From the IMG/VR virus record IMGVR_UViG_3300022900_000030, positions 1 through 37,469 of that record: a stretch of DNA of 37,469 nt. The stretch is one strand, 5' to 3'. Both the position numbers and the translations under genes were made by a program. The notes beneath the pieces were generated by a model. That model did not search any database and was not told the DNA's origin. It was given only the letters and a program-made list of their open reading frames with translations. This DNA comes from a virus. Below are positions 23,701 through 31,274 of this stretch, one piece after another (within the stretch, counting starts at the first letter, position 1; the number at the start of each line of letters is the position of its first letter).

Positions 23701-25993
23701 GTGTGCTAATTTCTTCAAGGGCATCGCTCAAGGCGGCATCCATATCAGAAGCGGCTTTCAAAGCCTCATCCACCGTAATTTCAGGACGGCCTTCAGCACG
23801 ACGGTGCAACGCAGCTTCTTGTAGAGCACCACGAACATACGCAGCTTTAGCTTCGTTAGCTTGTTTTTTCAGCCCTTCAAGCGTACTAACGGAGGCTTCT
23901 GGGGCGCGCCCCGCACCGCCAAAATACACACCTGCTCGAATTTCAGTTAGCATCTCTACAAATCGATTCAAAGCCGTGTCTTGTTCAGCGCGGGCATCAA
24001 AAGCCAGCTTTAAATATTTGTTTGGGCCTTGTCGAATGTCGTTAATATCGTCACGAACTTTGTCTGCTTTTTCACGGTTTGAAGCCAGCATGCTGTTGGA
24101 AAGCGTTTCGACTTTCTTAAGCATCCCGTTAAATTGGTTGTTCGCCGCCTTGAAATCCAAACGCGGCATAGGAGTAATTGTTTCAGGCACAGGAACAGCA
24201 CGGGGCTGATCTTTATCAAACACGTTCTCAAACAACGCATCAAACGCCTGCTCTTTGCGAGTAGCGTCATCGACCTCCATTGCCTGTTTCAGCAGACGCA
24301 GCGGATCAGCTTTTTCTCGTTTAGGAATAGTCCCCAACAAATCGGCTTGGCGGGCATCCAGTTCTGCTTGCGCTGCCTCTCTACGAGCTTGTTCATTCCG
24401 GGCATTCAAATCCAGCAACTGAGGGGCTGCGCCAAACATATCCTGTTGGGGCGCTTGTTGTTGTAAATCGGCAATGCGCTTTTCAATACGCGCGGCTTTG
24501 TCAGGATCGAATCCGGGGCCAGCCATGTTGAACAGCTTGGCTTGTTCTTTGGCGATCTGTTCTTGCAACTGTAATTGCTGCTGCTGATCTTCAACACCAA
24601 GTTCTTTCAACTGCGCGTCAACAGCCTCCAGTTCCTTAGACATAGCTCCGCGTTGGTCACGGAGCCGCTTATATGCCTCCATATCTTTCGCAGCAAGCGC
24701 ATCGCTCATTTGCTGCTGGTTGTCTTCCAACACACGTTGCAAGGATTGACGCTGTTGGATCAGCTCTTCTCCTTCTGGCAAAACCTCCGCGCGTTGATCG
24801 GCTTGTTTAAACAAGTCCTCATAAAGTTGCTGTTGCCCTTCGACACCATACCCACGACGCTCGCGCTCGGCGGCAAGCTGCGCTTCATCGGCAGCTTGTA
24901 CTGCCTTGGCAGCTTTGTCTCTCACGTCTTCGACCAGCTCCGTTCCGGGAATCACCTGCTGCTGCATAGTCCCTGCAACTTGCTGGTCAAAGGCTGCTTG
25001 TTCAGCGGCTGCTGCCTCGTCAGCTAGGCGTTTTTCCTCTGCGGCTTTTACAGCAGCTACGCGCTGTTCTTCCTGCGCTACTTCATCTCTAGCACGGCCT
25101 TGGGCGCCGATGCGGCTACCTGCCCCAAACAGACCACCAAGCGTGGCACCACCTACGAAGTTGTCAATGTATTCGCCGCGAGCCTGCTCATCCATCAAGT
25201 CCAGACCGGCCTGCATACGCTCAAATACCTGCTGACCAGCTTCTGTCAGACCCTCAATACCAGCAGTTTGAAGTGTTTTCGCCCCGCCAGCTTTGATCAG
25301 CCCTGCAGCCCCGGCTTCAGCCAGTTTTTTGGCAGCCTTCAGCGATTCTTCTTTGGTCAGCTCACGCCCAAATTTACCGACGAGCTTGTTGACGCCGGGT
25401 ATGAATTTCAAGGCGACAGTATCCAGCGCAGCTTGAGGAACCGCAGCGGCAACGGCGGCCCCGAGTTTGAGGTCTTCGGGGGCGGTGCCTTCTTCTAGCT
25501 GGCGAGATAAGTTAGAACCCGTGAACTGTGCGGCAGAAACAGTACCGGCACCGAGCAAGCCAGCAGCAGTAGCGCCAAGACCGAGAGCGCCAGAAACAGG
25601 GGCAGAACCAACGGCAAGAGCGCCAGCAACAGGCGCCGCCATGTAAGCGGCAGATTGTCCCAGCAGAGTGGTGACGTACCCCCAAGGGTCTTCGCTTAGT
25701 TCAGGAGTCTGGGCAATTTGAGCGGCTTTTTCCCGCTGTGCCTTGGCGTATTCCGCCCCACCTTCGATACCCAGCCCGGCACCGATAGCACCAATATCAC
25801 CCTTGAGGCTTTCAAAACCGGACTTTAAACCGGCAACAAAACCAGTTTCTGGCTCGGGTTCTTTTTCTTCCGGAGAGAGTCGGTACAATTCCGGGAACCG
25901 CTGCATTGCTAGCGCAACCGCTTCTTGCTCACTTTTTACCCCCTCGGGCAATTCAAAATAACGTCCGTCTGGAAGAGGTAGATAGTTAGCCAT
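17756..25993 (-). CDS. Giant polyvalent/ejection virion protein with HExxH site and LPD38-like C-terminus
   Basis: This 2745-residue protein begins with LPDGRYFELPEGV and a helical EAVALAMQRFPELY motif, then a Gly/Ala-rich hydrophobic zone (about 100-160) that could insert into a membrane. Long Ala/Gln/Glu/Lys-rich coiled-coil stretches run through about 290-600 and 1100-1600. A metallopeptidase-like HEMIH lies at 1727-1731. The C-terminal third (about 2200-2650) has PTYAFRQIIRDS, AVLYSNYRAKG, MNFGRHGV, MIPFFNAQIQG and IPIPFEIGL, the pattern I know from the LPD38 domain of phage polyvalent proteins. Such proteins are packaged in the head and ejected with DNA, often with enzymatic modules. It is last in the late operon, with a weakly spaced GAGGA ribosome site. 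A role in ejection is inferred; only the domains are seen. Confidence 0.8.
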   Translation of the reverse strand: MANYLPLPDGRYFELPEGVKSEQEAVALAMQRFPELYRLSPEEKEPEPETGFVAGLKSGFESLKGDIGAIGAGLGIEGGAEYAKAQREKAAQIAQTPELSEDPWGYVTTLLGQSAAYMAAPVAGALAVGSAPVSGALGLGATAAGLLGAGTVSAAQFTGSNLSRQLEEGTAPEDLKLGAAVAAAVPQAALDTVALKFIPGVNKLVGKFGRELTKEESLKAAKKLAEAGAAGLIKAGGAKTLQTAGIEGLTEAGQQVFERMQAGLDLMDEQARGEYIDNFVGGATLGGLFGAGSRIGAQGRARDEVAQEEQRVAAVKAAEEKRLADEAAAAEQAAFDQQVAGTMQQQVIPGTELVEDVRDKAAKAVQAADEAQLAAERERRGYGVEGQQQLYEDLFKQADQRAEVLPEGEELIQQRQSLQRVLEDNQQQMSDALAAKDMEAYKRLRDQRGAMSKELEAVDAQLKELGVEDQQQQLQLQEQIAKEQAKLFNMAGPGFDPDKAARIEKRIADLQQQAPQQDMFGAAPQLLDLNARNEQARREAAQAELDARQADLLGTIPKREKADPLRLLKQAMEVDDATRKEQAFDALFENVFDKDQPRAVPVPETITPMPRLDFKAANNQFNGMLKKVETLSNSMLASNREKADKVRDDINDIRQGPNKYLKLAFDARAEQDTALNRFVEMLTEIRAGVYFGGAGRAPEASVSTLEGLKKQANEAKAAYVRGALQEAALHRRAEGRPEITVDEALKAASDMDAALSDALEEISTRAPADRSDAYKETRIVLPAQMRSGQVVQSAVLETRDSRPLEERPFGAPRAAQEVIVDGLKVLPKIRDSLIGGRQVTAVKPVLRTQFAQQEARETAEARGETGGTPQQQLRRRRNYVAGLINRALERDMPERIRTALEKALGVIETKDATRARLVDALEGNLPDNIRASMEAALDAIDKGVPSTALLDAAENQASRIIRGADSGKVSRDITTKTKEVAPGSRAVSPPSKQGKSAVPPLLISRERVTGTTTEEGTIGFEAVQELEEALLPAGTTAIDQREAGQKSLFAGPADKRREERELGVIRRSYDALMKAPAVRAGREAAEKIAGRVRMLKIAQDAAKRYTDAQVELQEQIAEIRRRISESDWMVGASLNKLSASNFIKLTPAEYVPVMTKYNAMVEEVNKQNQLLKQKRAETTAGLTAQVKALEEQQKRVKEGAKNFFAVFAKTDPSVFADPVLASEQSSAEALFNRRTELLNQQRNDLQAAVDAAMMRVTAEMRAAKNDLIKQADALEQQGKEAILKLEKAREAAAEEGVSKEGLKVFADTEKKLDALNDEILALRKRAAEDIETTAIVAEATRDTLVQFEFKILEKYEKELKRAKDKLEVERLTTASTEQRRRAAKAETAARLAKEAAAREQRAVEQRLLKGEGIDRIKITGGKKPDTPLVNEDAVRFQKIMNSVDDVLEERKAAKGKRAIGPVTRTQSAAPASMRGGTEESKAGLGRTGTSQRLSEARGVKQKDVPITRAEMAAPADMSVEEFGKLSLEEQTAELNRRQMKADLKALDTAKRTITSTRGTKEQIAEDKRIAEEEYGIDVSKPKWRQKLRAEIAKEDAIEAEKIASMLTKGKKSIADVMDEDVDAAEDNYLRENSAAYDTPSFTKVRVNVIRALQAGDAVKAAELLAESGSDPLTRKLAGMLAQLLGDTKVEMVSDLYVDGKRAAGNYMARRGVLQYDVDAVSEETILHEMIHAATLRALKAPMETLTAAQQAARKELESMFASLKGNTRLAREYGMTDVSEFASELLSNRVLQEKLAGVKWSGGGNFFTRFINKLLTFLGFKESVDFRNKATQNIINLFERAMPMTEGRQIENAASVLRGVFPGTAPTAFGGVSPEAQKATLSGVAQTQSKAQRIQSAFLSDGLKLSLRTQLLDRFAPIEELLRKGVARGKLETMRMFQTLFYLRFSENSSQYAATAASVGGLELRYNKDESSYTFEEVEGTSIFDMAATLAEAEIGNETFAETMLTKWLAGFRAGNKEIGWDKLDLRDPAKAKADWEVINRDVQNNPKIKAAFEKIRKDYRDYNGRLLDLAVATGAITPEKAANLKKLDYVPFYRDRGDSLEMFIDKEHTILIGDLKNQPYLKELVGGEKEILPVFTSALQNTKMLVDMSIRNMATKDTAYSLMESGYSVVRDGSGPALPNVVRFFEKGQPKHAIVGEWKKDPKTGKLEMTSDIMDGVPADLLVKGMSGIKATIPAAVRALAFPAKILRRTVTALPTYAFRQIIRDSTAAWITTGSDATPILSATKEFAKLMRKQSEAGKKLQSAGAISTNVFTGDNEDIAVLVRQLAKGKKNLSLNSLWSSAETLSMNADAATRAVLYSNYRAKGLTHMQAVLGSLESMNFGRHGVSPSMKMVSMMIPFFNAQIQGLDVLYRTARGKSLFEGTETADKAMMKVRQTMLRRGLMLSAGTIAYAALMGDEDPYKNATLEQRAQSWFVPFPGTDAFFRIPIPFEIGLVFKALPEIIWNVATTDDKAAPAAKAFGSLLWQQTPFSIPQAFKPAIEVATNYSFFTGAPIETARMQNLEKSERFNTYTPEAAKFLSYILGNVVSPVQVEYLVRGYTSTLGAMVLAVPDLLARPLLSDVERPERLITEYPGLSSLFQPADGRGVISEAFDRIEDFQQAKSTYNKMIEEGRQAEAKAFAQKYATEMAANSIGGSFRQKMGELAKIRRAIAGSTTLSAAEKRERITQVKKLEIELAKRIRAIE

Positions 25994-26024
25994 AGCAGTG
26001 TAAGTCCTCGGATTTTGACAATTC

Positions 26025-26048
26025 CCCCCAGCTACCGGATGCTGGGGG
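26025..26048 (-). promoter_or_regulatory. Hairpin between virion protein and giant protein genes
   Basis: In the 72-base gap, CCCCCAGC and GCTGGGGG (8-bp stem, 8-base loop) form a perfect hairpin on the late mRNA, about 30 bases before the giant gene start. No U run follows in the leftward direction (GAATTGTC), so it is not a standard terminator. It could reduce read-through, set an mRNA processing or stability boundary, or tune the giant protein's level. Confidence 0.5.
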
Positions 26049-26065
26049 TGTAGATATTATGCCTG

Positions 26066-27835
26066 TTATTTAGTGACTTGGGCACCTTTTGGCAAGCTAC
26101 TGGTGACTCTAGCCTGCCCCAATCTCTGTTGAGCCGCCAAGAACTGCTGAAGCAACGTGTCCATATTAGGCGGATTCGTTGGGTCAGCATTTTTGGTAGC
26201 CGCAGTGACAAAGTCTACAAAGTCGCGAGTAGCTGTGCTTTTGTCTTTGCCCATCGCGGCAGCATAACGCTCCAAGCCAATAGAAACGGCAGATTTTGGA
26301 TCAGCCAACGAAGCATAAAGGCGTTCATCTTTTCCGGGCATCGCAGCAAGTTTCTCAGCAGAAGTTATCTGTGCGGCGGTCCGGCGGTCCCCTGCTTTAA
26401 TCTGAGCATCTGCGACTTGTTTATCAGATAAAATCTTAGCCCGCGCAATTTGATCGTTGCCGTAAGCAGTAGCGGCTGCATTAGCGGTGTCCTTCTTCAT
26501 GCCCAGCATGTCTTTGGTGTTGGTGTACAAAGATTTTGCCAAAGCGCTTTCTGCCTCGGCAACACCCGCTTCGGCAGCGCGAATTTCTTTCTTGTTGGCA
26601 CGAGTTTCATTACGACGTATGTCCATCAGATTAGCAATACGCTCGTCAAGAATGTCGCGTTTGGCTTCAATTTTATCAAGGCCTTCTTTATACGCCTTGG
26701 TGCCAACCAGAGCGCCTTTACCGATGTTCTCAAACGCATACTGGGATGTGCCAGCCATCATTGCCAGCCCGGCTTCAAGAAGCGCCATGCTGACATTCTT
26801 GTCTTCTTTGCCCTCAAGCTCTTTAAGCTGCTTGTTGAGTTTAGCTTCGCGGTCAACACCGTACTCGCCTAGCGCCGCAATATCCTCTTTTATGCCAGAC
26901 AAATAGTCTTGTTTGCCTTTAATCTCTTTTGCACCTACTGCTCTTAGTTGCGCTTCTAAACCAGCCGCTTCTTTATCAAGTACGTCCATGCCAAACCGCT
27001 TGCGGTAGTCATCCATAGACATCAAAGCGCCCAGCCCTGTTTCATCCACATTTATACCAGTAGGGCCGGGTACGAACGAAGGCTTTTCAGGCGCTGCAGG
27101 AGGCGCTTTCGAGGGTGCTTCCGTTGCAATTTCTGGAGGTCGTTCGTAAAGCGGGCGTGCGGCAGGCACATCTGGGTAACTTTCGCCAGCGGCTGCAGCG
27201 CGGTCAACTTCTGCATCTGCGCGTTCTTTCGCAGCTTGCGTCTTGGCTTTTTGGTCTGGGGTAGGTGTGGGTAGTGTGGCGGCGGCTTCCGCGTCTCTGT
27301 TTGGCAATGGCACGCGGTCGAAAAAAGGGCTGGGCGGAATTACAGGTTCGCCACGCTCGGCTAAACGTCGTTTACGCTCTTCTTCTCTTGCGGCAGCTTC
27401 TTCCGCATCTTTAGTTTTTGCCCGCTGGTTTTCAAGTTCGAGAAGCCGACGACGATACTCAGCAAATGACTCGTTTGGCTTTCGTGCACCGGGAATAACG
27501 CGGCCTTCAGCAAAAGAAATAATCCCGCCGTCAGCAAACTCCATATCCCCCGCAGGCAACTGCCCAATACCTACGTCTTCAGGCATGGGTTGGCCCATTG
27601 ATTGTGGGGCGGGTTGTGGGGACATACCAGCAACGACCTGATCGACTACTTTTGGCGGCTCTTGCATCCCACCCTGCGCACCCTGCGCGGCATTACGGAT
27701 TTCTTGACGGCGAGTAGATTCAGACAACGCCAACGACATAATATAGGGGTCGTTTTTGTTCATCATGGCGTACTGTTGCAACGCCTGATCAGGAAGAGTC
27801 GCTAGCTTGGCGGTGATTTGGTTGACGTTAATCAT
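26066..27835 (-). CDS. Coiled-coil virion protein with GG-repeat motif
   Basis: This 589-residue protein starts at ATG 27835 behind GAGGA; the in-frame TTG 27847 overlaps the previous stop and is less likely. The N-terminal part is helical, followed by a Pro/Gln-rich zone and GGIISFAEG at about 103-111. A long charged segment with RRRLLELENQ and EEAAAREEERKRRLAERG (about 125-165) is disordered or coiled coil. From about 270 on come helices rich in Ala/Lys/Glu (KLNKQLKELEGKED and similar), then an Ala-rich C-terminus. It sits between a Gln-rich virion protein and the giant protein, so an internal-core (ejectosome) component is likely. No enzyme motif is visible. Confidence 0.65.
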   Translation of the reverse strand: MINVNQITAKLATLPDQALQQYAMMNKNDPYIMSLALSESTRRQEIRNAAQGAQGGMQEPPKVVDQVVAGMSPQPAPQSMGQPMPEDVGIGQLPAGDMEFADGGIISFAEGRVIPGARKPNESFAEYRRRLLELENQRAKTKDAEEAAAREEERKRRLAERGEPVIPPSPFFDRVPLPNRDAEAAATLPTPTPDQKAKTQAAKERADAEVDRAAAAGESYPDVPAARPLYERPPEIATEAPSKAPPAAPEKPSFVPGPTGINVDETGLGALMSMDDYRKRFGMDVLDKEAAGLEAQLRAVGAKEIKGKQDYLSGIKEDIAALGEYGVDREAKLNKQLKELEGKEDKNVSMALLEAGLAMMAGTSQYAFENIGKGALVGTKAYKEGLDKIEAKRDILDERIANLMDIRRNETRANKKEIRAAEAGVAEAESALAKSLYTNTKDMLGMKKDTANAAATAYGNDQIARAKILSDKQVADAQIKAGDRRTAAQITSAEKLAAMPGKDERLYASLADPKSAVSIGLERYAAAMGKDKSTATRDFVDFVTAATKNADPTNPPNMDTLLQQFLAAQQRLGQARVTSSLPKGAQVTK

Positions 27836-27843
27836 ACTGTTCC

Positions 27844-28875
27844 TCAAGCCATTTTAGAAATTGCCAAATCGGCTAAACCGGTTCCTACCGAGCCGCCTTC
27901 AGCGTAGCCCACTGAACCACCCTTAGCCTTAAACATCCCGCTCAAACCAAGCGCTGCTGTACCTAAACCAGCTAGCTGAGACACAGTACTTGGAGGGGGC
28001 GAATAAATATTAGAGGCTTGACTGGTTACGCCGCTCGCACCGCGCAAGCCGGAGCCGAGAATGTCGGTGTAGAAGCCTAATTGCTGGTATGGGTACTGCT
28101 GTTGCGTCAAGAAGTCTTGATACTGCTGATCCAGCTTGGCCTGCTCCAGAGCCTGTTGCTGTCCACCATATTGAGCCTGTAGCTTGTTGATGTCCATGCC
28201 TTGAGTAAAGCCTTGCTGACCCAAAGTCCCCAACTGCCCAGCGCCCTGAATAGCAGTTTGCAGTCCTTGCAACCCTAAACCAGCGCCATATTGACGGGCC
28301 TGTTCAGCCAACTGCTGCTCGGTGTTAAATTGTTGCTGCGCTTGGTTAAACGCTTGGTTCAGCCCCTGCGCTTGGATGTCACCTTTTTGAATGGCTAAGT
28401 TACGAGCAGCCTCGGCATCCATAACGGCTTGGCGAGAACCGCCAAAAGCACCGGCTTTAACTGCCCCTGCCCCACGTTGTGTACCCGCAATATCCGCTTG
28501 ACGTTGCGCTTCGCGCTGCTGAATATCCACCACGTTCTGCATGAACGGGTTCATGTATTGGCTTGCCGCTTGTCCTGTAAACTGACCGGGCTGATAGCCT
28601 TGGTAATTAACATTACCGGCGTTCATCGCCGCAGCACCAGCAATACCGCCACCTAATGTAGTGAGGGTAGAAGGCGTCATAGCTCCAGCACCCTGCATGG
28701 CTTGTGTGGTTAGCCCGCTAAAGTCAGCCATTCGCTGACCTGTATATGCTTGGTACGGTTGTTGAGCAAGCGCTTGGGCTTGAGGGAAAATCCCTTTCTC
28801 ACCAGTAAAGTAGCCCTGCGCCCAGTCCGGTATCGTACTGGTTGTAGTTGTTTGGGTAACGTTTTGGTCTGCCAT
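27844..28875 (-). CDS. Gln/Gly/Ala-rich virion protein (internal core candidate)
   Basis: This 343-residue protein is rich in Gln, Ala and Gly. It has a Thr-rich start, PYQAYTGQRMADFSGLT, and a central helix with YMNPFMQNVVDIQQREAQRQ and AGAFGGSRQAVMDAEA (about 105-160), followed by a long Gln-rich helical segment to about 275. Near the end comes GGSVGYAEGG (319-328). This YMNPF...GGSRQAV pattern is one I associate with short-tailed phage structural proteins of unassigned role. Start ATG 28875 follows AAGGAAAC, the ribosome site type used in this arm. Probably a virion internal or tail-tip component. Confidence 0.65.
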   Translation of the reverse strand: MADQNVTQTTTTSTIPDWAQGYFTGEKGIFPQAQALAQQPYQAYTGQRMADFSGLTTQAMQGAGAMTPSTLTTLGGGIAGAAAMNAGNVNYQGYQPGQFTGQAASQYMNPFMQNVVDIQQREAQRQADIAGTQRGAGAVKAGAFGGSRQAVMDAEAARNLAIQKGDIQAQGLNQAFNQAQQQFNTEQQLAEQARQYGAGLGLQGLQTAIQGAGQLGTLGQQGFTQGMDINKLQAQYGGQQQALEQAKLDQQYQDFLTQQQYPYQQLGFYTDILGSGLRGASGVTSQASNIYSPPPSTVSQLAGLGTAALGLSGMFKAKGGSVGYAEGGSVGTGLADLAISKMA

Positions 28876-28884
28876 TTTGTTTCC

Positions 28885-31233
28885 TTACGCCTTTACGACT
28901 TTAGCAGGATTTACTTTGCGCTGCTGCGCAGTCTTACCATGTGCTGCTTTGCGGATTTTGTCCATCATGGCGTAGAGCTTGCTAGCTCCTTTTTTCATAT
29001 CACCGCCACCAATCTTAGCAACCGTCTTAGGATCAATGTACGCCTCACCGTCGGCTACCCGCGCGGGTTGCACACCATCAATGTGCGTTGGGATAGAGTC
29101 GCTCAACCCGTCACCTTTGCCTTTGATTGGCTTGATTGCGCCCAGTTTAGCCTGCAGTGTGCGTAACCCTGCATCAGTACTGCCATTACCCAATGCACTA
29201 ACAACGTCGGCGGGGACAACAAAGCCACCCTTAGCCATGCCGCCAGCAGCAAGAGATAGGAGACCACCATTGGCAAATAAGCTCTCACCAGTGGAACTAT
29301 ATCCGGTATCTCCGCCGTAAGTCTCTCCGCCATAGCTAATGCTACCGCCGGGGCTACCACCACTGCTATCACCACCGCCAATACCAAGCTGTGCGTTAGC
29401 TTGCGCTACCGTCATTCCCCTAGTATTAGTCTCAAAAACAGGCGCGTTTAAGCCAAATTCGTCGTATGTTGGGCCCGCAAACGGGTTAGGAGCAGGAGGC
29501 GACCATCCTTCAGGAGCACCGGTAACGTCGCCCGCATCCTCCATGTTACCAATGCCCGGCGCATTCTTGCCGATATTACCCAGAGGTGAAGCGTCGCCGC
29601 CGGGGTATGAAACACGTCCTGTATTTATGTCTGTAACAGTCACACGACCTGCGCTGTCTTTTCCAACTATGTTGGATACGTTACGGCTTTCAACAGGCGC
29701 GGCTTGGTCTTTAGGCAACGTAGTCGGCTCCGCACCTATAACTTTTCTAAACAAATCAAGTGCTAGCGCACCGGGAGTGGCTAATTTAGCCAGTAGTGCG
29801 GGTATCTTAGCGCGTTCTTCTACCTGCAACTGCCTCAATGCCTCGTCAATAACTTCTTGTGGGGCATTAGGATTAGCCGCTCTAATTTCGGCTTCCATTT
29901 TATCGTAGTAGTTTGGACCTGTGGAACCGGCACTATCTCCGCCACCCGCAATACCCGCAATACCAGCACCACCAGCACCGGGAGTAGTTGCAACGGGGGT
30001 TTCAGCTTCGTAAATCTTGCGGTATGTACCGGTGGCGGAGTCAAACTCAAGTCGATACTTTTTGCCGTTTTCATCGGTCAAGATGTCGCTCTGACCACCA
30101 GTGCCGGGGGTTGATGGCGTCTGTGCACCAGTTGGCGGCGTATAGTTTCTACGCCCCTCATAGCCAGAAACTCCGCCGGGCAAACCAGTCGGTGTAGCAG
30201 ACTGTCCAAAATACATTTTGGAGAATTCTTCCGGCGTCATAGGTTTATAACCGGGACGATAGGGGGCGTAGTCGGACAACCCGCCATCAGCTAATGAAAC
30301 GATACCGCCAGAAGCCTTGCGAACTCCGGGCATCTGAGTTGCGGTTTGAACAGGAGAAAAATACTGATTGAGGTACTCTTCATTCGACAAAATAGCGCGT
30401 CTGCCGCCTGTAATCGGGGCACCGCCTTGAGCATAACCAATAGCGCCGCCTTCAGCGCCGTAGGTAGTTTCCCCTACTTTCACATAGCCGGGGCCCGTAA
30501 ACCAGTTTTGCTCGCTTGTGTCATTAGGGTCACGACGTGGCTGCGCTACCTGTCTGCGGTACTCCAATCGTGGAACATTTACGGGAGTACGTTGCACATC
30601 CGGCATTTTAGTTGCGGTTTGCTGAGAGAGTAGTAACGGAGACCCCGCCGCGCCAAGTGCCATTGCCGTTTTACCAAACCCACCCATCTGGTCAATAACA
30701 CCTGATGGGTTCATTAAACCAGCTTTTAACGCCTCTGCTTTTGAGACTTCTGCGGCAGCGTTTGCAGCCGCTGCTTGCTGCGCTCCTTGAGTTACGTATT
30801 GTTTAGCTGCCTCGCTTTGCGCTGCTGCGGCAGTAGTAGGCGCGTTAGCCGCCCCAAGAGCAGCGTTGCCTGCGCCGAGAAGACCTTCCCCAAGCGACGA
30901 GCCGCCCCATGCACCCAGCCCTGCCATAACGCCTTTACCCAAATCCCCAGACGTTAACGCGGTCAAACCACCAACAGCAAGCCCTGCCATACCAGAACTC
31001 ATCAATCCAAAACCTGCTGGACCAAGAGCAAAACCAGCAACAGCAGGCAAAATGTCTGACAAGAAACCAGCTTCGGGTAAACCCGTACTAGGGTTAATAC
31101 TTAGTGAGCCACCGTGCGCCATAGCAAGCGCCTGCAATCCCGCAACTTCACGGGGCGTCATGTGGACAAGCTGTGTATCTTGGTTACGTCCTTGTGACCG
31201 GACAGCTTGTGCAATTGGGCGTAAGTTATTCAT
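28885..31233 (-). CDS. Large Gly-rich virion protein with repeated GG motifs
   Basis: This 782-residue protein starts at ATG 31233, with no clear ribosome site upstream (AAAATACAGCTATG), which is odd for so large a gene. It has an Ala/Gly-rich, possibly membrane-interacting N-terminal third. Motif copies are GGAIGYAQGG (262-271), GGIVSLADGG (309-318) and GGLLSLAAGG (656-665), and there are two copies of a QTAT-K/Q-MP-x-V segment. The C-terminal zone has VVPADVVSALGNGS, GKGDGLSDSIP and VADGEAYIDP, text common to phage structural proteins that handle internal or tail assembly. The tail is basic. It shares motifs with the two downstream virion proteins. No enzymatic site is visible. Confidence 0.65.
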   Translation of the reverse strand: MNNLRPIAQAVRSQGRNQDTQLVHMTPREVAGLQALAMAHGGSLSINPSTGLPEAGFLSDILPAVAGFALGPAGFGLMSSGMAGLAVGGLTALTSGDLGKGVMAGLGAWGGSSLGEGLLGAGNAALGAANAPTTAAAAQSEAAKQYVTQGAQQAAAANAAAEVSKAEALKAGLMNPSGVIDQMGGFGKTAMALGAAGSPLLLSQQTATKMPDVQRTPVNVPRLEYRRQVAQPRRDPNDTSEQNWFTGPGYVKVGETTYGAEGGAIGYAQGGAPITGGRRAILSNEEYLNQYFSPVQTATQMPGVRKASGGIVSLADGGLSDYAPYRPGYKPMTPEEFSKMYFGQSATPTGLPGGVSGYEGRRNYTPPTGAQTPSTPGTGGQSDILTDENGKKYRLEFDSATGTYRKIYEAETPVATTPGAGGAGIAGIAGGGDSAGSTGPNYYDKMEAEIRAANPNAPQEVIDEALRQLQVEERAKIPALLAKLATPGALALDLFRKVIGAEPTTLPKDQAAPVESRNVSNIVGKDSAGRVTVTDINTGRVSYPGGDASPLGNIGKNAPGIGNMEDAGDVTGAPEGWSPPAPNPFAGPTYDEFGLNAPVFETNTRGMTVAQANAQLGIGGGDSSGGSPGGSISYGGETYGGDTGYSSTGESLFANGGLLSLAAGGMAKGGFVVPADVVSALGNGSTDAGLRTLQAKLGAIKPIKGKGDGLSDSIPTHIDGVQPARVADGEAYIDPKTVAKIGGGDMKKGASKLYAMMDKIRKAAHGKTAQQRKVNPAKVVKA

Positions 31234-31274
31234 AGCTGTATTTTAGTGTGTCAAAGTACAAATGGGAAGTTTCA

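Noticed and set aside
26450-26872. 140-codon rightward frame opposite the coiled-coil virion gene
   Set aside because: Phe/Cys/His-rich antisense text without initiation signal.
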